Position numbers and translations under genes: made by a program. A model generated the notes under the pieces. It was not told the DNA's origin. It saw nothing but the letters and a program-made list of their open reading frames with translations, and made no database searches. Positions 25,595-33,427 of a DNA stretch of 33,593 bases are shown in pieces; positions within the stretch are counted from its first letter, which is position 1, and the number at the start of each line of letters is the position of its first letter. Source of the DNA: an uncultured Acidobacteriota bacterium (lineage in GTDB: Bacteria > Acidobacteriota > UBA6911 > CAINFC01); assembly GCA_903847975.1 (NCBI GenBank), contig CAINFC010000017.1, positions 1 to 33,593 of the forward strand, read 5' to 3'.

Positions 25595-27246
25595 CCACCC
25601 CGATGAAAAGGACGCGTTTTGTCCATGTGGAAGACTACCTGGCCCTCCTCATCCGCAAGAAATGGTGGGTGGTTCTTCCTTTTATCGCCCTGAGCACGCT
25701 GCTCTCGCTGCTGGCCACCATGATGCCGCGGGTCTATGTCTCCGAATCGATGCTGCAGATCGAACCGCGCGACGTCCCCACGGAATTCGTCAAGGACCTC
25801 ATCGGCGGAACCCAGGATCAGCGCCTGACCGCCCTGGAAAAGCTGATCCTCAGCCGCACCAATCTCCTCAAGATCCTGAAGGAATTCGAGAACGGGATGC
25901 CCTCCTACCGGCGCCTGAACGACGAGCGGAAGGTGCTGCGGCTGCGCAACCAGATTAAAATCGATTTCCTTTCGGAAAAAATCGCCGGCCGCAACATGCC
26001 GGTGGCCAACGTCCGCATCGCCTACCGCGATCCGGATCCCGACCAAGCGCAGAGGGTCACCGAGCGGCTGACCACTCTCTTCATCGAACAGGAGAGCCGC
26101 AACCGGGAAAACCTGGTATCGGGAACCGCCGAGTTCCTGACCGCCGAACTGGGCAAAATCGCTGCACAGCTCAAGCAGTCCGAGGACAGCCTGAAGGCAC
26201 TCAAGGAAAAGTACCGCTACGAGCTTCCCGACCAGCTGGACACCAATCTGCGCACCCTGGACCGGTTGCAGATGCAGATGACCAGCAACATGGAAGCCCT
26301 GGACCGCCACATGACCATGCAGCTCAACCTGGAAAAGCAGCTGGCCGAAACCCCGACGATGATCACCCGGGAATCGGCGGCGGCCATCAACCGGGTGATC
26401 CAGGAAAAGCCCGCCAATCCCAAGCTGGCCGCCTACAATAAAAAGGAGCAGGAATACCGGGAGATGCTGACCAAGCTGACCCCCAAGCACCCCGATGTGC
26501 AGCGCCTCAAGACGGAGCTGGACCAGCTGAAAAGCGAGATCCCTCCGGAGGAGCTGCAGCCGGAGGAAAAGGTATCCACCGAAACCACCCTGCCCCCCAT
26601 GGTGCCCAACCCGATTTACCAGAACATCGCCGCCCAGCTGCGGCAGGTGAAGACCGAAATCGAGATCCGCCAGAGGGAGAAAAAGCAGATCGAATCGGAG
26701 ATTGCCCGCTTCAACCAGAGGGTGCAGAACACGCCGCGCACCGAGCAGGAGATGGCGGCCATCGTCCGCTCCAACGCCGACCTGATGAAGCAGCACGAGG
26801 ACCTGAAGATCAAGCTGACCCAGGCTCAGCTGGCTGAAAGCCTGGAAAGCCGCAACAAGGGATCGCAGTTCGTGCTCATCGATCCCGCCTTCCGCCCCCT
26901 GGAGCCGGCCACTCCTTCGACGCGCACCATGATCCTGGCCTGCGTCCTGCTGAGCCTGGGGGCCAGCCTGGGGCTGGCCTTCCTGGTCGGCTTCCTCGAC
27001 CAGCGCATCTGGACGCAGCCCGAGCTGGAGCGCTTCCTGGGTGCCCCGGTGCTGATCGAAATCCCCAAAATGCAGGACCGGGCCGACCTCCGCAAAGCCA
27101 TGCGGTTGCGGATTGCCTTCGCTCTGTCGATTGCCGTCGGATTCAGCCTTTACGCCGTTTGTCTCTACTACATTTACCTGCACCAGTCCGCTGTCGTTCA
27201 GCTGCTCGACCCCCTGTTTGAAAGGATTATCTCCCGCTATGCCTAA
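25591..27246 (+). CDS. Wzz/GumC-like chain-length and export protein
   Basis: 551 residues from the ATG at 25591, with GGAGG eight bases upstream and an ATGA overlap with the preceding stop. An N-terminal Wzz domain includes the first membrane helix (about 24-46, WVVLPFIALSTLLSLLATM). A long coiled-coil periplasmic part runs about 170-430 (AELGKIAAQLKQSEDSLKAL, QRLKTELDQL, IEIRQREKKQIESEIARF). The proline-rich exit motif PAFRPLEPATPS precedes the second helix. A third hydrophobic segment lies near the C-terminus (IAFALSIAVGFSLYAV), which is more than most Wzz proteins have. Such proteins set chain length and activate the partner tyrosine kinase, here encoded by the next, overlapping gene. Confidence 0.9.
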   Translation: MTTPMKRTRFVHVEDYLALLIRKKWWVVLPFIALSTLLSLLATMMPRVYVSESMLQIEPRDVPTEFVKDLIGGTQDQRLTALEKLILSRTNLLKILKEFENGMPSYRRLNDERKVLRLRNQIKIDFLSEKIAGRNMPVANVRIAYRDPDPDQAQRVTERLTTLFIEQESRNRENLVSGTAEFLTAELGKIAAQLKQSEDSLKALKEKYRYELPDQLDTNLRTLDRLQMQMTSNMEALDRHMTMQLNLEKQLAETPTMITRESAAAINRVIQEKPANPKLAAYNKKEQEYREMLTKLTPKHPDVQRLKTELDQLKSEIPPEELQPEEKVSTETTLPPMVPNPIYQNIAAQLRQVKTEIEIRQREKKQIESEIARFNQRVQNTPRTEQEMAAIVRSNADLMKQHEDLKIKLTQAQLAESLESRNKGSQFVLIDPAFRPLEPATPSTRTMILACVLLSLGASLGLAFLVGFLDQRIWTQPELERFLGAPVLIEIPKMQDRADLRKAMRLRIAFALSIAVGFSLYAVCLYYIYLHQSAVVQLLDPLFERIISRYA

Positions 27247-28732
27247 TCCGAACCAGTTGATGGAAAGGATCCGCCGGATCCAGGAGGACCGGCAGACCGG
27301 CGCCCTGGCCCTGGAAAAGGACGGGGATGTGGTGATGGTCTATTTCAATGACGGGCTGATCAGCGCCATCCGCAGCACCCGGCCCAATTTCCAGCTGGGG
27401 CAGTTCATCGTCAGCCAGGGATTTGCCGACCCGGCCGGGGTGAAAATGCTTGCGGAAGAGGGGAAAAAGAAGCGGCTGCTGATCGGCCAGACCGCGCTGG
27501 ACCGCAAGGTCGTCGACCCGCAGGAGCTGCAGGAGGTGGTCCGCGAGCAGGTGGCCGAAGTGCTGACCTATGCGCTGAAGAGCGAATACGAGGTGCAGTC
27601 GTTCACCGAGTCCGCCCCGGTTTTCGAAGCTTCGGCGCAGGTCGACCTGGACCGGCTGCTGCTCGAGCTGGCCCGCAGGAATTTCGCCGCCTTCACGCCC
27701 GGCCCCAACCAGCTGCTGGTGCTGCGCGAGGGAGGAGACAGCCTCTGGCACCTCCCCTGGTTTCCGCAGGAGCTCTCGGTTCTCAGCCTGTTGAACTCGC
27801 CGCGCTCCATCCCCGAGCTCATGGAGCTTTCCGGCGTCGATTACCAGCCGCTGCTCAAGATTCTCTCCGTGTTCGACACCCTGCAGCTGCTCACGATAAC
27901 GGAAATGGCCTCGGACAAGGAAGCGCAGACCACTTCCCTGGCCCGCCGCGAGGCCTTCCCCTTCGAGGCTTTCGTGCCGGTAATCTCTCCGGCGGGGCTC
28001 CACAAAAAGCTGGAGATTTTCACCGACGAACAGTCGCTGGTCAGCGAGCAGTTCAAGTCGCTCAAGATCCGGATTGCCGAGCTGACTCGGAACAAGCCGA
28101 TGCGGGTGATGGCGGTGTCGAGCGCCCAGCCGGAAGACGGCAAGTCGCTGGTCAGCTCCAACCTGGCGGCCAGCCTTTCCCGGGACACCGGCCGCCGGGT
28201 GGTGCTCATCGACTGCGACCTGCGCAATCCCAGCATCCACCGCTATTTCGGCACCGGGGTGGAGCCCGGGCTGCTCGGCTTTCTGCGGGGCGATATCCAG
28301 CAGCCTTTCTGCTTTATGCGACGTCTGGAGCGGCTGTACCTGATGACCGCCGGCGGCTATTCCGCGAGCCCGGTGGAGATGCTCTCCATGGAAAAGATGA
28401 AAAACCTGGTGGATTACCTGAAGGAGGAATTCGACACCATCGTTCTCGACTGCCCGCCGTTCGGGCCGATTTCCGACGCCCAGATCATCAGCGGGATGGC
28501 CGACGGACTGGTGCTGGTCACCCGCAGCGGGAAGACCACCTACGGCAACATCGAGAAGGCCTTCCGGAGCATCAACCGCGAAAAACTGATTGGGGTGGTG
28601 TTCAACGACGTGGCCCCGCAGATATTCCACACCCAATACGACTATAAGCAATACCGTTACAAGGACCGCGGCTACAGCCGATATTCGCCCAAGAGCCGTC
28701 GGTCCATACCGAAAAAATATCTCGATTACTGA
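27239..28732 (+). CDS. PATAN (DUF4388) - BY-type tyrosine kinase fusion
   Basis: 497 residues from the ATG at 27239, overlapping the preceding gene by 8 nt; the frame is open upstream but that part only shadows the chain-length gene. Residues about 5-125 are a DUF4388/PATAN-like domain (TGALALEKDGDVVMVYFNDG, LGQFIVSQGF). Residues about 130-225 are a helical linker. Residues about 265-465 are a CpsD/CapB-type BY-kinase: Walker A SSAQPEDGKS (294-303), Walker A' VVLIDCD (321-327), Walker B TIVLDCPP. The last 31 residues hold eight tyrosines (YDYKQYRYKDRGYSRY, then KYLDY), the autophosphorylation cluster. The kinase would work with the Wzz-like protein to control polymer assembly. The PATAN part is unusual on a BY-kinase and could link it to a signalling GTPase or regulator. 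Confidence 0.88.
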   Translation: MPNPNQLMERIRRIQEDRQTGALALEKDGDVVMVYFNDGLISAIRSTRPNFQLGQFIVSQGFADPAGVKMLAEEGKKKRLLIGQTALDRKVVDPQELQEVVREQVAEVLTYALKSEYEVQSFTESAPVFEASAQVDLDRLLLELARRNFAAFTPGPNQLLVLREGGDSLWHLPWFPQELSVLSLLNSPRSIPELMELSGVDYQPLLKILSVFDTLQLLTITEMASDKEAQTTSLARREAFPFEAFVPVISPAGLHKKLEIFTDEQSLVSEQFKSLKIRIAELTRNKPMRVMAVSSAQPEDGKSLVSSNLAASLSRDTGRRVVLIDCDLRNPSIHRYFGTGVEPGLLGFLRGDIQQPFCFMRRLERLYLMTAGGYSASPVEMLSMEKMKNLVDYLKEEFDTIVLDCPPFGPISDAQIISGMADGLVLVTRSGKTTYGNIEKAFRSINREKLIGVVFNDVAPQIFHTQYDYKQYRYKDRGYSRYSPKSRRSIPKKYLDY

Positions 28733-28762
28733 TTTTCCAGAATGAAAGACAGGGTGCACCCT

Positions 28763-29962
28763 ATGAAAGCCGCTCCCAAAGAAACTCCTTTCTCCGGCTC
28801 CTTCGGACGAAAGATCATTCCGCTCAAATCCCGCAAGGGATCCGCGGCGCGATCCTCCGGAAGAGCCGTTGCAGAAACCGCCAACTACGACCTGGTCGAG
28901 GAGGAGGTGTTCAACCGCATGCTGGCGCTGGAGCGCAAGCGTACGGAACGTACCGGGGACACTTTCGTCCTGATGCTCATCGACTGCAGCGGACTGCTGG
29001 TGGATATCGGCGCGGAGAATATCGAGCGGATCGGGAAGGCCATCTGCTCCGGGGCCCGGGACACGGACCTGGCCGGATGGTACGAATACCCGACCAAGCT
29101 GGCGGTCCTCTTCACCGCGCTCTGCAACGAGGACCGCGAGGCCATTCGCGAGACGCTCAAGGAGAAGACCTGCGACACGCTGCTCGAGCTGCTCGAGCCG
29201 GAAGAGCTCAAGAAGCTGACGATCACCTTTCACTTCTACCCCGAAAAAGTGGACGGAGACAGCCACACCTTCCGCGGGGACGAAATCCTCTACCCGGACC
29301 TCGATAAGCAGGACAAGTCGAACAGCCACTACCGCGCCATGAAAAAAATCATGGACATCGTCGGCAGCCTCTGCGGGCTGATCCTGTTTTCCCCCTTTTT
29401 TCTGGTCATCCCGGCTCTCATCAAGCTGACCTCCGAGGGCCCGGTCTTTTTCAGGCAGCGCCGCATCGGCCGCTTCGGCAAGGAGTTCAAGTTCCTTAAA
29501 TTCCGGACCATGTACCTGAACAACGATTCCGAGGTCCACCGCCAGTACGTCAAGAGCCTGATCGAGCAGAGGGAAAAAGCCTCCGCTTCCGGATCCGGCC
29601 GGGCGGTTTTCAAGATCGTGAACGACCCGCGGGTCACCCCGCTGGGGCGGTTTCTCCGGAAAACCAGCCTGGATGAAATCCCCCAGTTCATCAACGTCCT
29701 GCTGGGAGAGATGTCCCTAGTGGGCCCGCGGCCGCCCATCCCCTACGAAGTGGCCGAATACCGCTTCTGGCACCGCCGCCGGATCCTGGAAGTCGAGCCG
29801 GGCATCACCGGCATCTGGCAGGTGTACGGGCGCAGCCGGACCACCTTCGACGAGATGGTGCGGCTGGACCTCCAGTATGTGCGCGAACAGTCGATCTGGC
29901 TGGATATAAAGCTGTTGTTGAAAACCCCGTTTGCCATGATTTTCGGCAGCGGCGCCTATTGA
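28763..29962 (+). CDS. Phosphoglycosyl transferase with N-terminal degenerate cyclase-like domain
   Basis: 399 residues from the ATG at 28763 (AGGG eight bases upstream); an ATG at 28742 in the same frame is possible but has no ribosome site. Residues about 40-170 resemble a GGDEF-type fold without the signature: an FNRMLALERKRTERTGDTFV helix and strand, LMLIDCSG, then RDTDLAGWYEYPTKLAVLF where GG(D/E)EF would lie. Residues about 195-399 are a bacterial sugar transferase (PF02397): a membrane helix GSLCGLILFSPFFLVIPALI, EGPVFFRQRRIG, KFRTMY, DEIPQFINVLLGEMSLVGPR and PGITGIWQVYGRS. It would transfer a sugar phosphate to undecaprenyl phosphate to start the repeat unit. The cyclase-like domain may be a regulatory or nucleotide-binding remnant. 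Confidence 0.87.
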   Translation: MKAAPKETPFSGSFGRKIIPLKSRKGSAARSSGRAVAETANYDLVEEEVFNRMLALERKRTERTGDTFVLMLIDCSGLLVDIGAENIERIGKAICSGARDTDLAGWYEYPTKLAVLFTALCNEDREAIRETLKEKTCDTLLELLEPEELKKLTITFHFYPEKVDGDSHTFRGDEILYPDLDKQDKSNSHYRAMKKIMDIVGSLCGLILFSPFFLVIPALIKLTSEGPVFFRQRRIGRFGKEFKFLKFRTMYLNNDSEVHRQYVKSLIEQREKASASGSGRAVFKIVNDPRVTPLGRFLRKTSLDEIPQFINVLLGEMSLVGPRPPIPYEVAEYRFWHRRRILEVEPGITGIWQVYGRSRTTFDEMVRLDLQYVREQSIWLDIKLLLKTPFAMIFGSGAY

Positions 29963-29986
29963 CCCTCTCACAGAAAGGTTGAATCT

Positions 29987-30988
29987 ATGATCCGAATCGG
30001 AATTATCGGTTTCGGCTACTGGGGTCCCAACATTGTCCGAAATTTTCAGGGCACCCCCGGAGCCTCGGTCCGCCTGATCTGCGACCTTAACCCCCGCTCG
30101 CTGGAAAGAGCCCGCAAGGCCTTCCCGCACATCGAAGCGACCGCGCATGTTCAGGACGTGCTGACTTCTCCCGAAATCGACGCCGTAGCAATCATTACCC
30201 CGGTGGCCACCCACTACCCGCTCTCCAAGCAGGCCCTGGAGCACGGCAAGCACATTTTCGTCGAAAAGCCCTTCACCCACAGCTCCGCCATGGCCCGGGA
30301 GCTGATCGAGATCGCCGAACGGAAAAATTTAAAAATCATGGTGGACCACACCTTCCTGTTCACCTCCGCAGTGCGCAAGATCAAGGAGCTGATCGACGCC
30401 GACAGCCTGGGCAAGCTCTACTACTACGACTCCATGCGGGTCAACCTGGGACTCTTCCAGACCGACGTCAACGTGGTCTGGGACCTGGCCCCCCACGACC
30501 TTTCCATCATGCAGTACCTGCTGCCGCAGAAGCCGCAGGCGGTGGTGGCCACCGGCGTGGACCACGTCAACGGCAAGGAGGACGTGGCCTACATCACCGT
30601 CTATTTTCCGGACAACATCATCGCCCACTTCAACGTCAACTGGCTCTCCCCGGTCAAGGTGCGCACCACGCTGATCGGCGGGGAGAAAAAGATGCTGGTC
30701 TGGAACGACCTGGAAATGGACGAAAAGATCAAGATCTACGACAAGGGGATCAGCACCAACAACGGCGAAGGGGTCTACGACCTGTTGGTCAGCTACCGCA
30801 TGGGCGACGTCTGGGCCCCGCGGCTGGACCAGGTGGAGGCGCTGAAGATGGCGGCCCAGTATTTCGTGCAGTGCGTCGAAAAGAACGAAACGCCGTTTAC
30901 CGACGGGGTGGCCGGGCTGCAGGTGGTGCAGATCCTGGAAGCGGCCGACACCTCGATGCAGAACAAGGGAGGCATGGTTTACTTATGA
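29987..30988 (+). CDS. wlbA: Gfo/Idh/MocA oxidoreductase, WlbA-like
   Basis: 333 residues with the Rossmann motif IGIIGFGYWGPNIVRNF, the family motif VEKPFT (E-K-P) and the C-terminal domain. WlbA/WbpB enzymes oxidise the C3 hydroxyl of UDP-GlcNAc uronic acid to the 3-keto sugar. The next two genes encode an acetyltransferase and a DegT aminotransferase, in the same order as wlbA-wlbB-wlbC, which supports the assignment. The UDP-GlcNAc 6-dehydrogenase that should supply the substrate is not in the window. AAAGG lies eight bases before the ATG. Another 3-keto-sugar oxidoreductase remains possible. Confidence 0.82.
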   Translation: MIRIGIIGFGYWGPNIVRNFQGTPGASVRLICDLNPRSLERARKAFPHIEATAHVQDVLTSPEIDAVAIITPVATHYPLSKQALEHGKHIFVEKPFTHSSAMARELIEIAERKNLKIMVDHTFLFTSAVRKIKELIDADSLGKLYYYDSMRVNLGLFQTDVNVVWDLAPHDLSIMQYLLPQKPQAVVATGVDHVNGKEDVAYITVYFPDNIIAHFNVNWLSPVKVRTTLIGGEKKMLVWNDLEMDEKIKIYDKGISTNNGEGVYDLLVSYRMGDVWAPRLDQVEALKMAAQYFVQCVEKNETPFTDGVAGLQVVQILEAADTSMQNKGGMVYL

Positions 30989-31473
30989 GCGATCCGAACA
31001 CCTATCTCTCCATCGCCCCGGACGTCAAACTGGGGGAAAACGTCAAGCTCTCCAAGTTCATCAACCTCTACGGCTGCACCATCGGCGACAACACCAAGAT
31101 CGGGGCCTTCGTGGAAATCCAGAAAAACGCCTTTGTCGGCCGGAACTGCAAGATTTCCAGCCACACCTTCATCTGCGAGGGGGTGACCATCGAGGACGAC
31201 GTCTTCGTCGGCCACAGCGTGGCCTTCATCAACGACCTCTACCCCCGGGCCACGGCGGGCGGGCAGCTGCAGACGGAAGCCGACTGGAAAGTCGAGCCCA
31301 CCCTGGTGAAAAAGGGAGCCTCCATCGGCTCCGGCGCCACGATCCTGGCCAAAGTCACCATCGGCGAAAACGCCATCGTCGGCGCCGGCTCGGTGGTAAC
31401 CCGCGACGTGCCCTCCAACACCATCGTGGCCGGCAACCCGGCACGGCGGCTGCGCAGCATCGAACCGAAATAA
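30985..31473 (+). CDS. wlbB: Hexapeptide-repeat (LbH) N-acetyltransferase, WlbB-like
   Basis: 162 residues from the ATG at 30985, which overlaps the preceding TGA (ATGA). Isoleucine- and valine-rich hexapeptide repeats form a left-handed beta-helix (KLGENVKLSKFINLYGCTIG, NTKIGAFVEIQKNAFVG, TIGENAIVGAGSVVTRDVPS), ending with NTIVAGNPARRL. The loop around SHTFICEGVTIEDDVFVGHS holds candidate catalytic histidines. It would acetylate the 3-amino group made by the aminotransferase encoded next, giving a UDP-2,3-diacetamido uronic acid. It is a little shorter than recalled WlbB/WbpD proteins. The acetyltransferase family is firm; the exact sugar is inferred. Confidence 0.83.
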   Translation: MSDPNTYLSIAPDVKLGENVKLSKFINLYGCTIGDNTKIGAFVEIQKNAFVGRNCKISSHTFICEGVTIEDDVFVGHSVAFINDLYPRATAGGQLQTEADWKVEPTLVKKGASIGSGATILAKVTIGENAIVGAGSVVTRDVPSNTIVAGNPARRLRSIEPK

Positions 31474-31515
31474 AATTCCCCTTCCCCTGAACCTCAAAAT
31501 CATCCTGGAGAACCT

Positions 31516-32643
31516 ATGAGCACGGAAATTCCCTTTTTGGATCTGGTCACGCCCCATGTGCAGCTGGAAGAAGAGCTCCTGGCCGTAGTCCGCAGCGCGT
31601 TGCGCACCGGCCGCTTTATCGGCGGCCCCGAGGTGGAGGGCCTGGAGAAGGAATTCGCAGCCTACTGCCAGGCCGCCCACTGCGTGGCGGTCAACAGCGG
31701 AACGGACGCTCTGCGCTTTGCGCTGATCGCCGCCGGCATCGGCAAAGGCGACATCGTCGTCACCGTCCCCAACACCTTCATCGCCACCACGGAAGCCATC
31801 ACCCAGACGGGGGCCACTATCGCCTTCGTGGACATCGACGAGCGCACCTACAATATGGACCCGGCAAAGCTCGAGCAGTATCTTGCCGCCCATGCCGGAG
31901 AGCCGGTCAAGGCGGTCCTGCCGGTGCATCTCTACGGCCAGACGGCCGACATGGATGCCATCGCGGACATCGCCGCCCGGTACGGCCTGCTGGTTTTCGA
32001 GGACGCCTGCCAGGCGCACGGCGCCGAATACTTTTCGAGGAAAGAGAATGCCTGGAAGCGGGCCGGTTCGATGGGTGTGGCCGGGGCGTTCAGCTTCTAC
32101 CCCGGCAAGAACCTGGGAGCCTGCGGGGAGGGCGGGGCGGTAACCACCAACGACCCGGCTATCGCCCAGAAGGTACGGATGCTGCGCGACCACGGACAGT
32201 CGAAGAAGTACTACCACGAGGTCGAAGGCTACAACGGCCGGCTGGACAGCATCCAGTGCGGGATGCTCCGCGTCAAGCTGCGCCATCTGGACGAATGGAC
32301 CGCCGGCCGGCGAGAGGCCGCGGCGCGCTACCGGGAGCTTCTCGGAGATGCCCCGGGGATCACCATTCCCTATGAGCCCGACTGGTCGAAAGCCGTCTAC
32401 CATCTTTACATCGTCCGGATTGCGGATCGCGACGAAGTCCAGAAGAAGCTCAACGACGAGAAGATCTGGACCGGACTGCACTACCCGGTCCCGCTGCACC
32501 TGCAGAATGCCTACCGGTACATGGGCCACAGGGAAGGCGACTTCCCGGTCACCGAAAAAGTCGCTAAAGAAATCCTCTCGCTCCCCATGTTCCCCCAGCT
32601 GACCGGAGCGCAGCAGCAGGTGGTTGCCGCAGCCCTGAAATAA
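31516..32643 (+). CDS. wlbC: DegT/DnrJ/EryC1/StrS sugar aminotransferase, WlbC-like
   Basis: 375 residues, usual family length. The PLP site is clear: NSGTDALRFAL binds phosphate, VFEDACQAHGAEY holds the Asp and Gln that contact PLP, and the Schiff-base lysine is in FSFYPGKNLGACGEGGAV. NGRLDSIQCGMLRVKL and YPVPLHLQ are further family motifs. It would aminate the 3-keto sugar, probably with glutamate as donor. GGAGA lies just before the ATG. It closes the sugar trio and is the last recognisable polysaccharide gene in the window; no glycosyltransferase, flippase or polymerase is seen, so the locus continues elsewhere. Confidence 0.88.
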   Translation: MSTEIPFLDLVTPHVQLEEELLAVVRSALRTGRFIGGPEVEGLEKEFAAYCQAAHCVAVNSGTDALRFALIAAGIGKGDIVVTVPNTFIATTEAITQTGATIAFVDIDERTYNMDPAKLEQYLAAHAGEPVKAVLPVHLYGQTADMDAIADIAARYGLLVFEDACQAHGAEYFSRKENAWKRAGSMGVAGAFSFYPGKNLGACGEGGAVTTNDPAIAQKVRMLRDHGQSKKYYHEVEGYNGRLDSIQCGMLRVKLRHLDEWTAGRREAAARYRELLGDAPGITIPYEPDWSKAVYHLYIVRIADRDEVQKKLNDEKIWTGLHYPVPLHLQNAYRYMGHREGDFPVTEKVAKEILSLPMFPQLTGAQQQVVAAALK

Positions 32644-32661
32644 GCCGCTTCCGCGCAACCA
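32644..32661 (+). repeat. Short motif, copy 1 (18-bp exact direct repeat)
   Basis: GCCGCTTCCGCGCAACCA, immediately after the aminotransferase stop and 12 bp before the first coiled-coil gene. It is identical to 32951-32968. Confidence 0.7.
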
Positions 32662-32673
32662 AGGATTGTCCCG

Positions 32674-32925
32674 ATGGAGAAGAAAGACCGAATCGAAATC
32701 CTGATGGAAGACATGCAGTCGAATTTCAAGTTGGTCCTGGAAGGTCACGCCGTTCTAAATAACAAAATCGATCATTTGGCCCAGGAAACGAGCGAACGGT
32801 TCGAAATGGTGGATGCCAAGCTGAATCTCCTGAACCAAAAGATCGATGCCGTAGCAAAAGATCTTGCTGCCCATCGAGCCGACACCGAAATCCACCGCGC
32901 CCCCTACCGCGTCAGCGAAACATAA
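32674..32925 (+). CDS. Small coiled-coil protein
   Basis: 83 residues, no signal peptide. Heptad-like hydrophobic spacing runs through most of it (EILMEDMQSNFKLVLEGH, then LNLLNQKIDAVAKDLAAH), ending HRADTEIHR and YRVSE. AAGGA stands eight bases before the ATG. The start MEKK-RIEI-(L)-ED and the VLEGH block recur in the partial gene at 33428, on the far side of the GxxExxY gene, so the two are paralogues. Function unknown; the shape suggests an oligomer or a partner-binding helix. Confidence 0.7.
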   Translation: MEKKDRIEILMEDMQSNFKLVLEGHAVLNNKIDHLAQETSERFEMVDAKLNLLNQKIDAVAKDLAAHRADTEIHRAPYRVSET

Positions 32926-32950
32926 AAGAAATACACACCGATCCAAATCC

Positions 32951-32968
32951 GCCGCTTCCGCGCAACCA
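32951..32968 (+). repeat. Short motif, copy 2
   Basis: GCCGCTTCCGCGCAACCA, identical to 32644-32661. Its last A is the first base of the GxxExxY start codon, so it stands where a ribosome site would be. ATCC precedes it, as in the copies at 33375 and 16579. Confidence 0.7.
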
Positions 32969-33393
32969 TGAAGCATCACGAGATCACCCAGCGGATCATC
33001 GGCATCTTCTATGAGGTCTACAACGTCCTTGGTTACGGCTTCCTGGAGAAGGTTTATCAGAGTGCCATGGAGCTGCGCCTTAACAAAGCGGGCCTTTCGG
33101 TCGCTCCCCAGCATCCCATCGAGGTCCATTTCGACGGCCAGGTCATCGGCGAGTACTTCGCCGACCTGGTCGTCGAAGAAAAGATAATCATTGAACTCAA
33201 GGCCGTGCAGCAGCTGACTGCCGAACACGAGGCGCAGCTGCTGCACTACCTGCGAGCCACCGGCTATGAAGTAGGCCTCCTCTTGAACTTCGGCCCCCGT
33301 CCCGAAATCCACCGGAAAGTCTACGACAACGCCAAAAAGAAGTTGCACGGATCCGATCCGCCGTTATCCATGGAATCCGCCGTTTCCGTGTAA
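32968..33393 (+). CDS. GxxExxY protein (PD-(D/E)XK nuclease-like)
   Basis: 141 residues. The family-defining motif is GYGFLEKVYQSAM (G-F-L-E-K-V-Y), followed by a PD-(D/E)XK-like core: EYFADLVVEEKIIIELKAV gives the acidic residue and the E-x-K pair, and QLLHYLRATGYEVGLLLNFG completes the fold. No clear ribosome site precedes the ATG because the repeated motif abuts it. The C-terminal tail (about 127-141) is encoded partly by the next copy of the motif, so it may be a recent extension. GxxExxY proteins are widespread and of unsettled function; a nuclease activity has not been shown as far as I know. Confidence 0.88.
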   Translation: MKHHEITQRIIGIFYEVYNVLGYGFLEKVYQSAMELRLNKAGLSVAPQHPIEVHFDGQVIGEYFADLVVEEKIIIELKAVQQLTAEHEAQLLHYLRATGYEVGLLLNFGPRPEIHRKVYDNAKKKLHGSDPPLSMESAVSV

Positions 33394-33395
33394 CC
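33375..33395 (+). repeat. Short motif, copy 3, overlapping the GxxExxY stop
   Basis: ATCCGCCGTTTCCGTGTAAC plus one base, matching copy 2 except for C/T transitions. It encodes the last residues (SAVSV) and stop of the GxxExxY protein and lies 32 bp before the second coiled-coil gene. Confidence 0.65.
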
Positions 33396-33427
33396 GTTCA
33401 ATCAAAACATAGGACGAAAGTTACCCT

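Noticed and set aside
27227-29539. A 770-codon minus-strand frame.
   Set aside because: Antisense to the BY-kinase and phosphoglycosyl transferase genes; no domain recognised.
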